Shown: positions 8,335 through 17,633, counted from the first letter of the stretch. The stretch is DNA of 49,966 nt from Nitrosomonas sp. (GCF_019752095.1 NZ_JAIEMO010000007.1:1-49966); one strand, 5' to 3'. Translations and numbers: made by a program. Notes: a model not told the origin generated them from the letters alone.

Positions 8335-9507
8335 ATGAAAAACCGTTGGATCTGGCAGTTTCATTATCTGATTTGCGCCGCTATCGCGCTGAGTTGTTAC
8401 GCTCACTCCGTTGGAGCGAACGATAATAAGACACAGCCAACCGATTTTCTTGAATTGGCTGCAGTCATGTTAAAAGATGGCCATCATGACCGTGCTTTGC
8501 TGGCTTTGCAAAGTGTCGATCTAGGAAATAAGAAAACCGACTTGTCTAGATTCTATACATTGCAAGGCTTATCGTATCTGGGACTGAACGATCTTGAGGC
8601 AGCCAAAGACAGCCTGCAACTAGCAGTCAAAAATGGACAAAAAGATCCTTCGATCTTCATCTATTTGGCACAAGCTTACTTCGGAGTTAAAGATTACAAA
8701 AATACCATTGATGCCATTGAAAAAGCAGGTGCGTTGATTAACAAAGATGCGGTTCTAATCAGTATGAAGGCGGAATCCTATTGGCATTTGCAACAAACCA
8801 CAGCGGCGATCAACACCCTGAATGAAGGGCAACGAGCTTTTCCATCAGATTTCCGCTTTCTCAAGCGCAAGGTATTTTATTTTGTCGAGCTGGGACTCTA
8901 TCAGGAAGCTATCAGGTTAGGCCGGGAATATTTTAAACGCTCTAACGCAACCGCTGCGGATTATGTCGCATTCGGCAATGCATTGCGTTTGAGCCGGGAA
9001 TATCAGGAAGCCATCAATATCCTGGAAGTTGCGCGCTTGCAATACCCGCATGAAGAAATGGTGGCAAAACTGCTGGCGCATACCTATCTTGATCAAGGGT
9101 ATTTAAATTCTGCGGCATTTATCCTGGAACAGGCCGCGTTATCGAATCCAAATCTGCAGGCTGAAGCTGCCGAAATTTACCGGCGTGCAGGTCGCTTCCA
9201 CAAGGCATTGACACTTAATGAAAGCATCAGTGATCAAAAGGTGAAATTGAAACAGCGATTATCGATTTTACTGGCATTAAAGCAATTCGAGCGCGCCGCC
9301 AACATGGAATCCAGTTTGTACCGTACCGGCTTATTGGAGGATCAGGACGTGCGCTACGCATTGGCTTATGCGCTTTTTTCAAGTCGACGCTTTTCCGAAG
9401 TCAATAAGCATTTGGAGCATCTCAAGAGCGCCGAGCTTTTTCGCAAGGCCACTGAACTTCGGCGTTTGATGGAAGTATGCAAAAACGAACCATGGCAATG
9501 TGCCTGA
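8335..9507 (+). CDS. Secreted tetratricopeptide-repeat protein of the TonB2-like cluster
   Basis: About 390 residues: a signal peptide (MKNRWIWQFHYLICAAIALS, cleavage near AHSVGA) followed almost wholly by TPR-like helical repeats. The repeats show recurring A-x-G-x-L-x-L-x-x-Y-x-x-A patterns, for example YIYLAQAYFGVKDYKNTIDA and FGNALRLSREYQEAINIL. A TPR protein closes the TonB2 gene cluster in Vibrio and relatives. A scaffold role in the periplasm is likely but unproven. I chose the ATG at 8335; a TTG at 8323 overlapping the tonB stop is an alternative giving translational coupling. Confidence 0.8.
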   Translation: MKNRWIWQFHYLICAAIALSCYAHSVGANDNKTQPTDFLELAAVMLKDGHHDRALLALQSVDLGNKKTDLSRFYTLQGLSYLGLNDLEAAKDSLQLAVKNGQKDPSIFIYLAQAYFGVKDYKNTIDAIEKAGALINKDAVLISMKAESYWHLQQTTAAINTLNEGQRAFPSDFRFLKRKVFYFVELGLYQEAIRLGREYFKRSNATAADYVAFGNALRLSREYQEAINILEVARLQYPHEEMVAKLLAHTYLDQGYLNSAAFILEQAALSNPNLQAEAAEIYRRAGRFHKALTLNESISDQKVKLKQRLSILLALKQFERAANMESSLYRTGLLEDQDVRYALAYALFSSRRFSEVNKHLEHLKSAELFRKATELRRLMEVCKNEPWQCA

Positions 9508-9629
9508 TGCATCTGTTGACTATGCCGCCTTAGCATCCGCTCGAGACAGCTCTTTCCGTCATCTAATAATTAAAGAATTATCTCCATGAACCAGTGTGCT
9601 GTAAGTGGAGAGGGGGCTTGATACGCCAA

Positions 9630-12600
9630 ATGAATATAAATTTTAAAAAAATCTTCTGGTTTTGCAGCTTGTTTGCGATTACTGTAATCAGCAGTTTTGC
9701 CTGGGGAAATGCCGGGAAAGCCGAGTTTTCTGTTCATTTATTTCAGAATGGACTGCCGATTGAAAATGCAGAGCTAATGATTACCAGTGAATCGTATGAT
9801 AAATCCAATGCAGCTTTAATCTTTGAAGTCACGCCTTCAACTTATAGTTGGTTTGCGGATGCGGATTCACCGCTAAGAACCAATGCCAATGGCAGTATTG
9901 CCGGAAAATTGCCGCCCGGATTTTATCTATTTACTATTCAAACGCAAGATCAGAAATTCACTTTCGACTTGCCGTTGGACCCAGCTGAAAACGTGCAAAT
10001 TCTTATTACATTCTATGCCGGGAAAAAGAAGCCACTATTGAATATTGAAAGTTCAGTTACGGGAACGATGGCGGGTGTTGATGCAGCAGCAAGCAAACCC
10101 CAAGATCAAGGAGAAGGTGCTATTGCTGTTCAAGTGATATCTGCAGAGACGCAGAAACCGCTCAAGGATGTGCAAGTTTTTCTGAGTGGATCCACCCAGA
10201 AGTTAAGAACAGATGAACAAGGCCGGGTAACTGCGACTGTCCCGGCAGGTAGTTACAGTATCTCTTTGTTACATAGCGCGTATAGTAGCCAAACGCAGGA
10301 TGATGTCAAAATCACTGACGAAAAAACCACTGAGCTAAGTTTCAAACTTACTCCTGCAGGGGTTGAGTTGGCTGAATATGTGGTTCTGGAGCCTCATCTG
10401 GCGGGCACTGTTGCTTCGGTAATTGAAGAGCAACGAGCGGCAACATCCGTTTCTACTGTATTGGGTGCTGAACAATTTAGCCGGGCCGGCGATGGTGATG
10501 CTGCCAGTGCGTTACGAAGAGCATCCGGTCTCACTCTGGTAGGCGGTCAGTTTATTTTTATCCGTGGGCTAGGTGAGCGATTCTCAACTACATTGGTGAA
10601 TGGTGCAGCAGTCCCTAGTCCGGATCCAACTCGGCGTGTGGTGCCATTGGATCTTTTTCCGACCAACATTCTTGAGAGTGTATTAGTACAAAAAACCTAC
10701 TCTCCAGATCGTCCGGCAGAATTTGCTGGCGGAACAGTGGAGTTACGAACTCGCGGTATTCCCGATGCATTCTTTTTCAATCTCAATTTGCAGACAGGCA
10801 TTAATGACAATACCACCTTCCGTGATGGTTTGACATATAAAGGAGGAGCAACTGATTTTACCAGTTATGACGATGGTGCGCGTGCATTACCGGATTCACT
10901 TGCAAATGCAACTCAAAATGGAAATTTGCAACCAGCATCTGTGTTCAATCCAAATGGCGTTACTCCTGGACAACTTGAGGGGCTTGGTGAGGATTTATCA
11001 GGGGTATGGGATGTTAACAGGAACAAACAAGGACCCGATACCGGCTTTCAGGCATCCATGGGAGATAGTTTTTCTTTCGGTGACTTCAGGTTAGGCTATA
11101 TTACCGCGGCGGGTTGGAAGCAGGAATTCAGAAGGCAAAATGAAATCAATCGTGAGTTTGCTTCTGCTAGATTGATTGAGACTCAAGACTTGGATGTGCA
11201 GCGATCGTTGCGTGAAGTGGCAGTAACGGGTTATGCGGCGACCGAGCTTGAATACAAAGATAGTCACCGGTTATTTGCCAAGACAATGTTTCTGCGTCAA
11301 TCAGTTGATGAAGCAAGGGTTTCTCAAGGTTTCGTTGACGCGGAAACGACTGAAGTTCGGAGGACGAGGCTGAGATTCTTCTCTAATCAATTATTGACGA
11401 ACCAATTTGGCGGTGAACATCGATTTGATTGGTTAAGAGACTTCTCTATCAACTGGTTATATACCGATGCCACTGCTAACAGGGATGAGCCTAAAACGAG
11501 GGATTATCGCTATGATGCAAGCCCCGCGACTGGTAATTATATATTCTCTCAAAGAGCGGATAGTAATGTCATCACGTATGCAGACTTAATCGATAAAGAT
11601 CAAAGCTGGCGAGTGGATGGGAAATTGCCACTACAACTCACACCCAATCATAAATTAACGTTGAGCAGTGGCGTTATTACTCAAACCAAAAGTAGAGATG
11701 CAAGCGCACAAAGGTTTAGTTACTTTAGATTTGGCCCCGATGCATCTAATACTGCCATTACTTCACAATCATCTGTTGAAAGTATTTTATTGCCGCAGTA
11801 TATCGGTGCAAATGGATTTCAGTTGCGCGACGTAACACGTAAAAGTGATCAATATACTGCTTCCCAGAATTTATTGGCTTATTATGGCAAATTAGATTTA
11901 TTGTCTTATGACAGAGTTAATGTTACTGGCGGGTTACGCTGGGAAGATAATGATCAGAAAGTTAATACGTTTTTAAGAAACCAGCCGACAACAGCACAAC
12001 TGAATCGAGTTGATATGCTACCGTCTGTAGTGACCACTTTTTTTCTTACCGATAAGCAGCAACTTCGGGCAGGGTTCAGTCAAACGTTATCGCGGCCGGA
12101 TTTTAGGGAATTATCATCAGCTCCTTTTTTTGATATGAATACTAATCAAGAAACTGTTGGTAATCCTCTATTAAAACAAACTGCAATTACCAATTGGGAT
12201 TTGCGTTGGGAATATTACCTCTCTCCGACTGAAAATATATTTGCCGGTTTTTTCTGGAAAGATTTAACCAATCCCATAGAATTGGTCGCTCAACCCGGCA
12301 CCGGAGCTTTGAACACATTCCAAAATGCTGACAAAGCCAGTGTTTATGGATTTGAGTTGGAGGTATTAAAGAAACTGGATTTTGTACACCCACAGTTGCA
12401 GAATTTTTATGTAGGTGGCAATTACACGTGGTCTCAATCCAATGTTAAATTAACTGCTCAGAATCTTATCGCCCAAACGACAAATAATAGGTCGTTGCAA
12501 GGACACTCTGAGCATATTGTGAATTTCCAGATTGGATATGACAATCCAAAATGGAAAACACAAGCAACACTTCTATACAACGTTGCCAGCGAGCGGATTA

Positions 12601-12815
12601 TGGCAGCCGGTGTGCTTTCCGCACCGGACAAGTATGAGCAGCCCTTTCAACAACTGGATTTTGTCGTTAGTCAGAATTTATACAAAGGATTGTCGACACA
12701 GATTAGCATGCAGAATTTACTCGATGATGATGTACGTATCATGCAAGGAGACGAAATTAGCCGCCAGTTCCGCCGCGGGCGCTTTTTTAATTTAAGTGTT
12801 CGCTTAGCATATTGA
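9630..12815 (+). CDS. TonB-dependent outer-membrane receptor with extra N-terminal regulatory-like domains
   Basis: About 1061 residues. A signal peptide ends near SSFAWGNAG. Two beta-sandwich (carboxypeptidase-regulatory/CNA-B-like) regions follow, at about 20-120 and 140-235, the second with EGAIAVQVISAETQKPLKDV. After a possible TonB box (AEYVVLE) comes a plug domain with LRRASGLTLVGGQFIFIRGL and AGGTVELRTRGI. A long 22-strand-type barrel ends in the aromatic residue of NLSVRLAY. Such N-terminal domains are typical of receptors for large ligands such as oligosaccharides or peptides. The substrate is unknown. I chose the ATG at 9630 because it begins the signal peptide; a GTG at 9594 adds an unlikely prefix. 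It lies 122 nt after the TPR gene with no convincing terminator between them, so it may be the last gene of the TonB operon. Confidence 0.88.
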   Translation: MNINFKKIFWFCSLFAITVISSFAWGNAGKAEFSVHLFQNGLPIENAELMITSESYDKSNAALIFEVTPSTYSWFADADSPLRTNANGSIAGKLPPGFYLFTIQTQDQKFTFDLPLDPAENVQILITFYAGKKKPLLNIESSVTGTMAGVDAAASKPQDQGEGAIAVQVISAETQKPLKDVQVFLSGSTQKLRTDEQGRVTATVPAGSYSISLLHSAYSSQTQDDVKITDEKTTELSFKLTPAGVELAEYVVLEPHLAGTVASVIEEQRAATSVSTVLGAEQFSRAGDGDAASALRRASGLTLVGGQFIFIRGLGERFSTTLVNGAAVPSPDPTRRVVPLDLFPTNILESVLVQKTYSPDRPAEFAGGTVELRTRGIPDAFFFNLNLQTGINDNTTFRDGLTYKGGATDFTSYDDGARALPDSLANATQNGNLQPASVFNPNGVTPGQLEGLGEDLSGVWDVNRNKQGPDTGFQASMGDSFSFGDFRLGYITAAGWKQEFRRQNEINREFASARLIETQDLDVQRSLREVAVTGYAATELEYKDSHRLFAKTMFLRQSVDEARVSQGFVDAETTEVRRTRLRFFSNQLLTNQFGGEHRFDWLRDFSINWLYTDATANRDEPKTRDYRYDASPATGNYIFSQRADSNVITYADLIDKDQSWRVDGKLPLQLTPNHKLTLSSGVITQTKSRDASAQRFSYFRFGPDASNTAITSQSSVESILLPQYIGANGFQLRDVTRKSDQYTASQNLLAYYGKLDLLSYDRVNVTGGLRWEDNDQKVNTFLRNQPTTAQLNRVDMLPSVVTTFFLTDKQQLRAGFSQTLSRPDFRELSSAPFFDMNTNQETVGNPLLKQTAITNWDLRWEYYLSPTENIFAGFFWKDLTNPIELVAQPGTGALNTFQNADKASVYGFELEVLKKLDFVHPQLQNFYVGGNYTWSQSNVKLTAQNLIAQTTNNRSLQGHSEHIVNFQIGYDNPKWKTQATLLYNVASERIMAAGVLSAPDKYEQPFQQLDFVVSQNLYKGLSTQISMQNLLDDDVRIMQGDEISRQFRRGRFFNLSVRLAY

Positions 12816-12996
12816 TTGTTAGACAATAATAAGATTTTAAGCGCAACTTCATGTAAAGTGTCGTCGGAATATTACCCACTGTGCTTTATTCTACTGCCTA
12901 TGACATCTGCTGAATCAATCATAATGTTTACGAATGCTTGGCCATTGCTTTGCGTATACAGATCTACCTTAAACTTGAATTTTATCCGGTATTAGC

Positions 12997-13920
12997 GTGT
13001 TGCAAAAACTAACGCTACTGTTCCCGTTATGGATGATTTTGCTGTGTGCTACTGCATTAATCTGGCCGGAGTGGTTTGTTTTTTTGAATCAAGGTTCCAT
13101 CGTAGTGCTAATTCTGGCATTTGTCATGCTGTGTATGGGGCTAACACTCACCTTCGATGATTTTCGCCGGATTGCTCGCATGCCTAAAGCAGTAGCAATC
13201 GGTTTTGCGGTGCAATATTCCATCATGCCATTTTTAGCTTATAGCATTGCTTATACGCTCAATTTACCCGATTATTTTGCGGTTGGCCTGATTTTGGTGG
13301 GCTGTTGCCCTGGCGGAACAGCTTCAAATCTCGTGACTTATATTGCTAAGGCAGATGTGGCGCTTTCCGTTGTTATGACAGTTTGTTCCACTTTGGCAGC
13401 AGTTGTCTTGACGCCGTTACTCACACAATTATTTGCAGGTGCGCTTGTTCCGGTGGATAGTTGGCTGCTATTCAAGCAAACGCTGCAAGTCGTAATACTG
13501 CCCGTTGTGTTGGGGATTCTGCTCAATCGTTGGGTGCCTCGATTGGTGCAAAGCGTGATGCCGATCGCACCTTTGCTGTCCGTGCTGGGTGTATGCGTGA
13601 TCTGTGCTATTGTGTTTGCTGCTCATGCTGAATCCATTCTAAGTCATGGCGCTGAATTGATACTCGCTGCGGCTTTGTTGCATGGCAGTGGTTTTCTCGT
13701 TGGCTATCGCTTGGCAAAACTTTTAGGTTTCCATCCTCAAACTGCGCGCACAATTTCGATTGAAGTTGGTATGCAGAATTCTGGTTTGGCCATCGTGCTG
13801 GCAAAACAGGTTTTTCCAATGCTGTTGTTGACACCCGTTGTAGGTGCAGTTTCAGCGCTCATGCATTCATTGATCGGTAGCTTGTTGGCTGTTTTCTGGC
13901 GTATTCGAATTACACCTTAG
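12997..13920 (+). CDS. Bile acid:sodium symporter (BASS) family transporter
   Basis: A 307-residue integral membrane protein with nine to ten hydrophobic helices. It has BASS/SBF family signatures: LTFDDFRRI after helix 2, VGCCPGGTASNLVTYIAKAD (the Na+-binding crossover region) and IEVGMQNSGLAIVLAK (the second crossover). Family members carry organic acids or precursors, and many annotated members have unknown substrates. The start is GTG (12997); no strong ribosome-binding site is visible, and TTG at 13000 is possible. It lies between the TonB receptor and the beta-helix gene, so it could move the imported product across the inner membrane. That link is inference. Confidence 0.85.
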   Translation: MLQKLTLLFPLWMILLCATALIWPEWFVFLNQGSIVVLILAFVMLCMGLTLTFDDFRRIARMPKAVAIGFAVQYSIMPFLAYSIAYTLNLPDYFAVGLILVGCCPGGTASNLVTYIAKADVALSVVMTVCSTLAAVVLTPLLTQLFAGALVPVDSWLLFKQTLQVVILPVVLGILLNRWVPRLVQSVMPIAPLLSVLGVCVICAIVFAAHAESILSHGAELILAAALLHGSGFLVGYRLAKLLGFHPQTARTISIEVGMQNSGLAIVLAKQVFPMLLLTPVVGAVSALMHSLIGSLLAVFWRIRITP

Positions 13921-14010
13921 TTGCATTCATTACATCCAGATCGGAGTGGATTGTTCCGAATCCTTGGATACAAGTCCTTTCATTTGATAGAATTTTTAAT
14001 TGACATGAGA

Positions 14011-14044
14011 GTGTAATATCTCTGTCATGTTGGCCTGTTAGATT
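14011..14044 (+). promoter_or_regulatory. Candidate PHO box before the beta-helix gene
   Basis: GTGTAATATCTCTGTCAT (14011-14028) matches 14/18 of the PHO consensus, with a perfect second half-site. TAGATT (14039-14044, 4/6 to a -10) begins after exactly 10 nt. The box ends 52 nt before the ATG. An inverted repeat (CATGAGAG ... CTCTGTCATG) overlaps it. PhoB control is inferred from match and geometry. Confidence 0.55.
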
Positions 14045-14080
14045 TGCTTACCTTATATAAAACTTGGAGGTAGGTAAATC

Positions 14081-15694
14081 ATGTTCGAATTAAAACATAT
14101 AAAAGAAAAATTAATGACTGTATCTGCAGTACTTTTGAGCGCTGCCGCGCTAAATGTACAGGCCACGGCCACATACGATCCAGCATCAGGTATTGTTGAT
14201 CTTCCCGTTGTTGAGGTTCTAAGCGGCGGAACGTCGGCTTTCTACAATGCTCAGTTACAGCTTATTGGAAACGAATTGCAACTGATTTCGGCCAATCCTA
14301 TTGCAGCCACAACGGGGCAGCGTAACGTATTTGATTCTGATACAGGCTCAGTGCATGTGGCTTCAGTACCGGTTGGAGCAGATAGTTTTTATGCTAAGTT
14401 AAAGTTAGTGCCTGGATCAAACCCAATGAGCTTCACGGTTGATCAACTGACTACAAATACGTTCCAAGGTTGTCCAGGCTTTGCGCAACAAGGGCCAACA
14501 GAAAATTCTTGCATTCTGAGTGGCGAGATTACTTCAAATATTACCTTGACCAAGAACATTGTGTGGTTACTACAGGGTCCTGTCTTTATCGGAGGTGACA
14601 ATGCGCTGAGTGCCACACTTAGTATCAATCCCGGAACAAGAATTATTGGCATAGGAGGTCAGGGCGATCAGGCGGCGTATCTGTGGATCAGGCGTGGTTC
14701 GAGAATTATGGCTGAAGGCACACCCGACAATCCGATTGTCATGACTGGCCCGAATGAGGCAGCAGCAGGAGAATGGGGCGGTTTGCTGATTTCCGGCAAT
14801 GCACCGGTCAATGGTTGTAACGAAGGCGTGCCTGTCTGTGAAGTTCCATTTGAGGCGATTGTTAGTGAGCTCTATGGCGGAAACAATCCAGCTGATAATA
14901 GTGGCGTGATTAAATATACACAAATTCGATTTGCGGGTACTGCGGTACGCCCAGATGAGGAGCTCAATGGCTTTACGCTCAACGGTGTTGGTTCAGGGAC
15001 GCTTATTGACTATGTCCAGGTTCACGAAGGATTGGATGATGGGATAGAGCTTTTTGGCGGCACCGCGCAAATGAAGCATTTGGTAATAACTAACGCCCAG
15101 GATGATTCTTTGGATTGGTCAAATGGCTGGCAAGGTCGCGTGCAGTTTGTTTTAATAAAACAAGCAGCAACTATTGGTGATCGCGGCATTGAAGCTGACA
15201 ATAACGAGAGAGACCAAGATAGCCTTCCTCGTGCTCAGCCTATTCTTTCCAATCTTACAATTATAGGTCGCACAGGCGATTCGGCTACACAAGGCGTGTT
15301 ATTGCGTCGTGGGACAGGCGCCAATATCTGGAATTCCGTTATTACTGGCAGTCCTACATGCCTAATGATCGATGGCGAGAGAACCTTTGTCAATGCGGGT
15401 GCTCCCGGCAGTTTGGGCGGTGGTTTAACCATCCAAAATTCGTTTGTCAATTGTGCCAGCAATTTCGCGGATGGCGAAGGCGCCACGTTTACAACATCTG
15501 ACTGGTTCTTATCTCAATCTGAGAATCAAGCCGGCGATCCTTTGCTGAATGGTTATTTGCCAGCCTCAGGTTCACCATTGAGACTGGGTGGTGCCGCAGT
15601 GAATGATCCTTTCTTTACCGTGGTCGATTATGTGGGTGCGTTCAGGGATGAAAACGATGATTGGACGCGAGAATGGACATTTAATCTCAATTAA
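14081..15694 (+). CDS. Secreted right-handed parallel beta-helix protein
   Basis: A 537-residue protein with a signal peptide (cleavage near LNVQATA). After an N-terminal region of about 120 residues, repeated short beta strands and turns (GTRIIGIGGQ, GSRIMAEGT, NPIVMTGPN, GEWGGLLISGN) form a right-handed parallel beta-helix over about 160-450. Four Cys lie in pairs (around CPGFAQQ/CILSG and CNEGVPVC) and may form disulphides outside the cytoplasm. Similar proteins are found beside TonB-dependent receptors in several proteobacteria. Enzymatic activity is not evident. Start: ATG at 14081 with GGAGG at 14067-14071. It has its own candidate PHO promoter and a strong terminator, so it is probably a single-gene unit. 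Confidence 0.75.
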   Translation: MFELKHIKEKLMTVSAVLLSAAALNVQATATYDPASGIVDLPVVEVLSGGTSAFYNAQLQLIGNELQLISANPIAATTGQRNVFDSDTGSVHVASVPVGADSFYAKLKLVPGSNPMSFTVDQLTTNTFQGCPGFAQQGPTENSCILSGEITSNITLTKNIVWLLQGPVFIGGDNALSATLSINPGTRIIGIGGQGDQAAYLWIRRGSRIMAEGTPDNPIVMTGPNEAAAGEWGGLLISGNAPVNGCNEGVPVCEVPFEAIVSELYGGNNPADNSGVIKYTQIRFAGTAVRPDEELNGFTLNGVGSGTLIDYVQVHEGLDDGIELFGGTAQMKHLVITNAQDDSLDWSNGWQGRVQFVLIKQAATIGDRGIEADNNERDQDSLPRAQPILSNLTIIGRTGDSATQGVLLRRGTGANIWNSVITGSPTCLMIDGERTFVNAGAPGSLGGGLTIQNSFVNCASNFADGEGATFTTSDWFLSQSENQAGDPLLNGYLPASGSPLRLGGAAVNDPFFTVVDYVGAFRDENDDWTREWTFNLN

Positions 15695-15778
15695 TTTGTG
15701 CCAGTTTTAAGAGTTCTATTTTCGTTGTATCCAGGCTGAAGTTTTCGATCAAAATTACTCAGCTTGTTTTTTCAGGAG

Positions 15779-15818
15779 AAATCGCTGGATTTGCCTTTCG
15801 GGGAACCAGCGATTTTTT
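15779..15818 (+). terminator. Rho-independent terminator of the beta-helix gene
   Basis: AAATCGCTGG (15779-15788) and CCAGCGATTT (15806-15815) form a perfect 10-bp stem, followed by a T-run (TTTTTT to 15818). It lies 85 nt after the beta-helix stop and also separates it from the convergent greB. Confidence 0.88.
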
Positions 15819-15884
15819 ATTTGTTGATTTCGACCGATTCTTTCAACGCGTGCCCTTCGTTAAATAGTCTGAGGTATTTATTTT

Positions 15885-16433
15885 TCATAACGCTTGATAA
15901 TGAACATCCATTACTTCTAGTTCTTCCATTCCACCCGGAGTGTGCAGCATTACTACATCACCTTCACGCGCCTTGAGCAAAGCTTTAGCCAGCGGTGAAA
16001 TCCAGCTGATACGACCACATCCGGGGTCTGCCTCGTCCATGCCGACAATACTGTAAGTTTGTTTCTCGCCTTGGGCATTGCAGATCGTCACGGTGGCGCC
16101 AAAAAAAACCTGGTCGCATTCACCCCGCTGCGAGGGATCAACTACCTCCGCATTATCCAGTCGTTTGGATAAAAAGCGCAGACGGCGATCAATTTCACGT
16201 AAGCGTTTTTTGCCGTATATGTAATCACCATTTTCTGAGCGATCACCATTGGAGGCTGCCCAGGTAATGGTTTTTACCAATTCCGGGCGTTCCACTTTCC
16301 ATAACTGGTCGAATTCATTTCTTAATCGCTGATAACCGTCTGGTGTAATATAATTTTTGGAACTCTGCGGTAATTTGGGCGTATCGTCCAGATCATCGTC
16401 GTTTTCATTTTCTTTGGTGAACGCCTTACTCAT
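15885..16433 (-). CDS. greB: Transcription elongation factor GreB
   Basis: A 182-residue GreA/GreB factor that rescues backtracked RNA polymerase by stimulating transcript cleavage through the secondary channel. The N-terminal coiled coil (about 30-105) has the acidic tip WAASNGDRSENGDYIYGKK, containing the catalytic Asp and Glu. The C-terminal FKBP-like domain includes VGMDEADPGCGRISWISPLA. GreB rather than GreA is supported by the YGKKRLREIDRRLRFL basic helix. An acidic low-complexity extension of about 25 residues precedes the coiled coil. It is convergent with the beta-helix gene. Confidence 0.93.
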   Translation of the reverse strand: MSKAFTKENENDDDLDDTPKLPQSSKNYITPDGYQRLRNEFDQLWKVERPELVKTITWAASNGDRSENGDYIYGKKRLREIDRRLRFLSKRLDNAEVVDPSQRGECDQVFFGATVTICNAQGEKQTYSIVGMDEADPGCGRISWISPLAKALLKAREGDVVMLHTPGGMEELEVMDVHYQAL

Positions 16434-16693
16434 ATTTGCAAATCTACATTAGAAAAAAGATATCAAATCTTGCAATATAATATTTGTCATTTTCAGCCTT
16501 ATTAAAAACTTGGTTGATAATAGTGTACTGAGAAAATTATTCCGACTGCTTGTCAAACTGCTTTAGTATCTAATCCGTTCGCAATCACTCGGAGCGACTG
16601 CTTTTCCTTCTCATAGGCGAAACTACCCCAAGGCTATCCCTCAATTTTTCGGTGAATGGAAGAACAGGAAATCTTGCTGTAATGAAAGCCCCA

Positions 16694-16714
16694 ACACCTT
16701 CGATTCCAAGGTGT
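16694..16714 (-). terminator. Possible terminator after the retropepsin-like gene
   Basis: ACACCTT (16694-16700) pairs with AAGGTGT (16708-16714) around a 7-nt loop, 19 nt beyond the stop of the minus-strand gene. No U-run follows, so termination is uncertain. The rest of the 299-nt gap to greB shows no gene I can support. Confidence 0.35.
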
Positions 16715-16732
16715 CACAGATAATCTTTTATT

Positions 16733-17278
16733 TTAATAGTTTCTGTTTTTTTCTAGAAGCGTATTCGCGACGGTACTGTCAACAATGGCATCAACTTTTT
16801 CTAATGCTTTTCTACCTAAAAGCATAGGTGTCGAAAAACGAGATCGGTCAATTAAATTAACCATGATTTTGTAGGGTTTTCCATCAAAATGAATTTGTAA
16901 ATTTACGACAGGGCGTGAATGGTATTTTTGAGGTTGATCGCCATCGATAGCGCGTCTTTTTATTTTTGAATAACGAACAATAGGTAAATTATAATGGAGC
17001 GTATTCTCCAGCTCGGGGTGAGAGACTTTAAACTTCACATACTCTTCACCTTCTTTTTCATATAATTGAATGTCTTGTGCGGAAATTGAAGCAGTTTCCG
17101 CACCAGTATCCAGCTTTGCCGTCAGTGTAATTTTGTCTGATGTTAGCGTTACGGGCTCAAGATAACCATAAACCGATTTGTTTGCTATAACAGGCGTTGA
17201 AATAAGAAAAAAGACCATGCTAAATAAAAACAGCAGTAAAACGGAATAAAATGAGTAGGTTTTTTTGTGTAATTTCAT
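16733..17278 (-). CDS. Retropepsin-like aspartic protease, RimK-associated (DUF785) family, exported
   Basis: A 181-residue protein often annotated as putative ATP-dependent zinc protease. Residues 1-33 are a signal peptide or anchor (VLLLFLFSMVFFLISTPVIA). The domain begins YGYLEPVTL and has the family's key LDTGAETASISA, where the Asp-Thr-Gly triad resembles one half of a retroviral protease. Later motifs are KRRAIDG, SRPVVNLQI and TPMLLGRKAL. The leader implies a periplasmic location, unlike cytosolic RimB homologues. No rimK gene is nearby, so its substrate is unknown. Confidence 0.82.
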   Translation of the reverse strand: MKLHKKTYSFYSVLLLFLFSMVFFLISTPVIANKSVYGYLEPVTLTSDKITLTAKLDTGAETASISAQDIQLYEKEGEEYVKFKVSHPELENTLHYNLPIVRYSKIKRRAIDGDQPQKYHSRPVVNLQIHFDGKPYKIMVNLIDRSRFSTPMLLGRKALEKVDAIVDSTVANTLLEKNRNY

Positions 17279-17633
17279 AACAAGTATATTTATATGTAGA
17301 AGTTTATTGTTACATGAGCGTAATGCGAACTCATATTTTGAACTGAAACTTAATTTGTTATTTAACTATATTGTGATGTGGATTGTGATGAATCAGCGTA
17401 AAGGATACATCATCGCTCTTTTAAAAATACCGAAAACTGGATGATGTGTCAAACATGTCAATTAGTGATCAGAAATGCATGTGATTTATATCAGCTTGGC
17501 AGTTAGAGGTGTAACCTATTGATATTATTTTTCTATCAAGAAAAATATGCGCGGGGAAAGGCTGGCTTAGTGGTGAGAAATGGTGGATTACCCGTTTGCA
17601 ATCCACCATTGCGAGCTGAGTTCTTAAAGAGGA
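17279..17633. other. 355-nt intergenic region
   Basis: Between two minus-strand genes. It holds the promoter region of the retropepsin-like gene and a hairpin at 17579-17610. A 95-codon plus-strand frame overlapping it lacks a ribosome-binding site and a family, so I do not call a gene. Confidence 0.5.
17579..17610 (-). terminator. Hairpin downstream of the unknown secreted protein gene
   Basis: AATGGTGGATT (17579-17589) and AATCCACCATT (17600-17610) form a perfect 11-bp stem with a 10-nt loop, 23 nt after the stop of the minus-strand gene. On that strand it is followed by TTCTC rather than a full T-run, so it is a likely but imperfect terminator. Confidence 0.55.

Noticed and set aside
9548..9566. 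Possible PHO box before the TonB receptor (CCGTCAT half-site)
   Set aside because: Only one half-site matches; neither neighbouring half agrees with the consensus. The receptor is more likely read from the upstream operon promoter.
16500..16690. Possible transposase remnant between greB and the retropepsin-like gene
   Set aside because: Short open stretches in two frames show no family I recognise and no terminal repeats.
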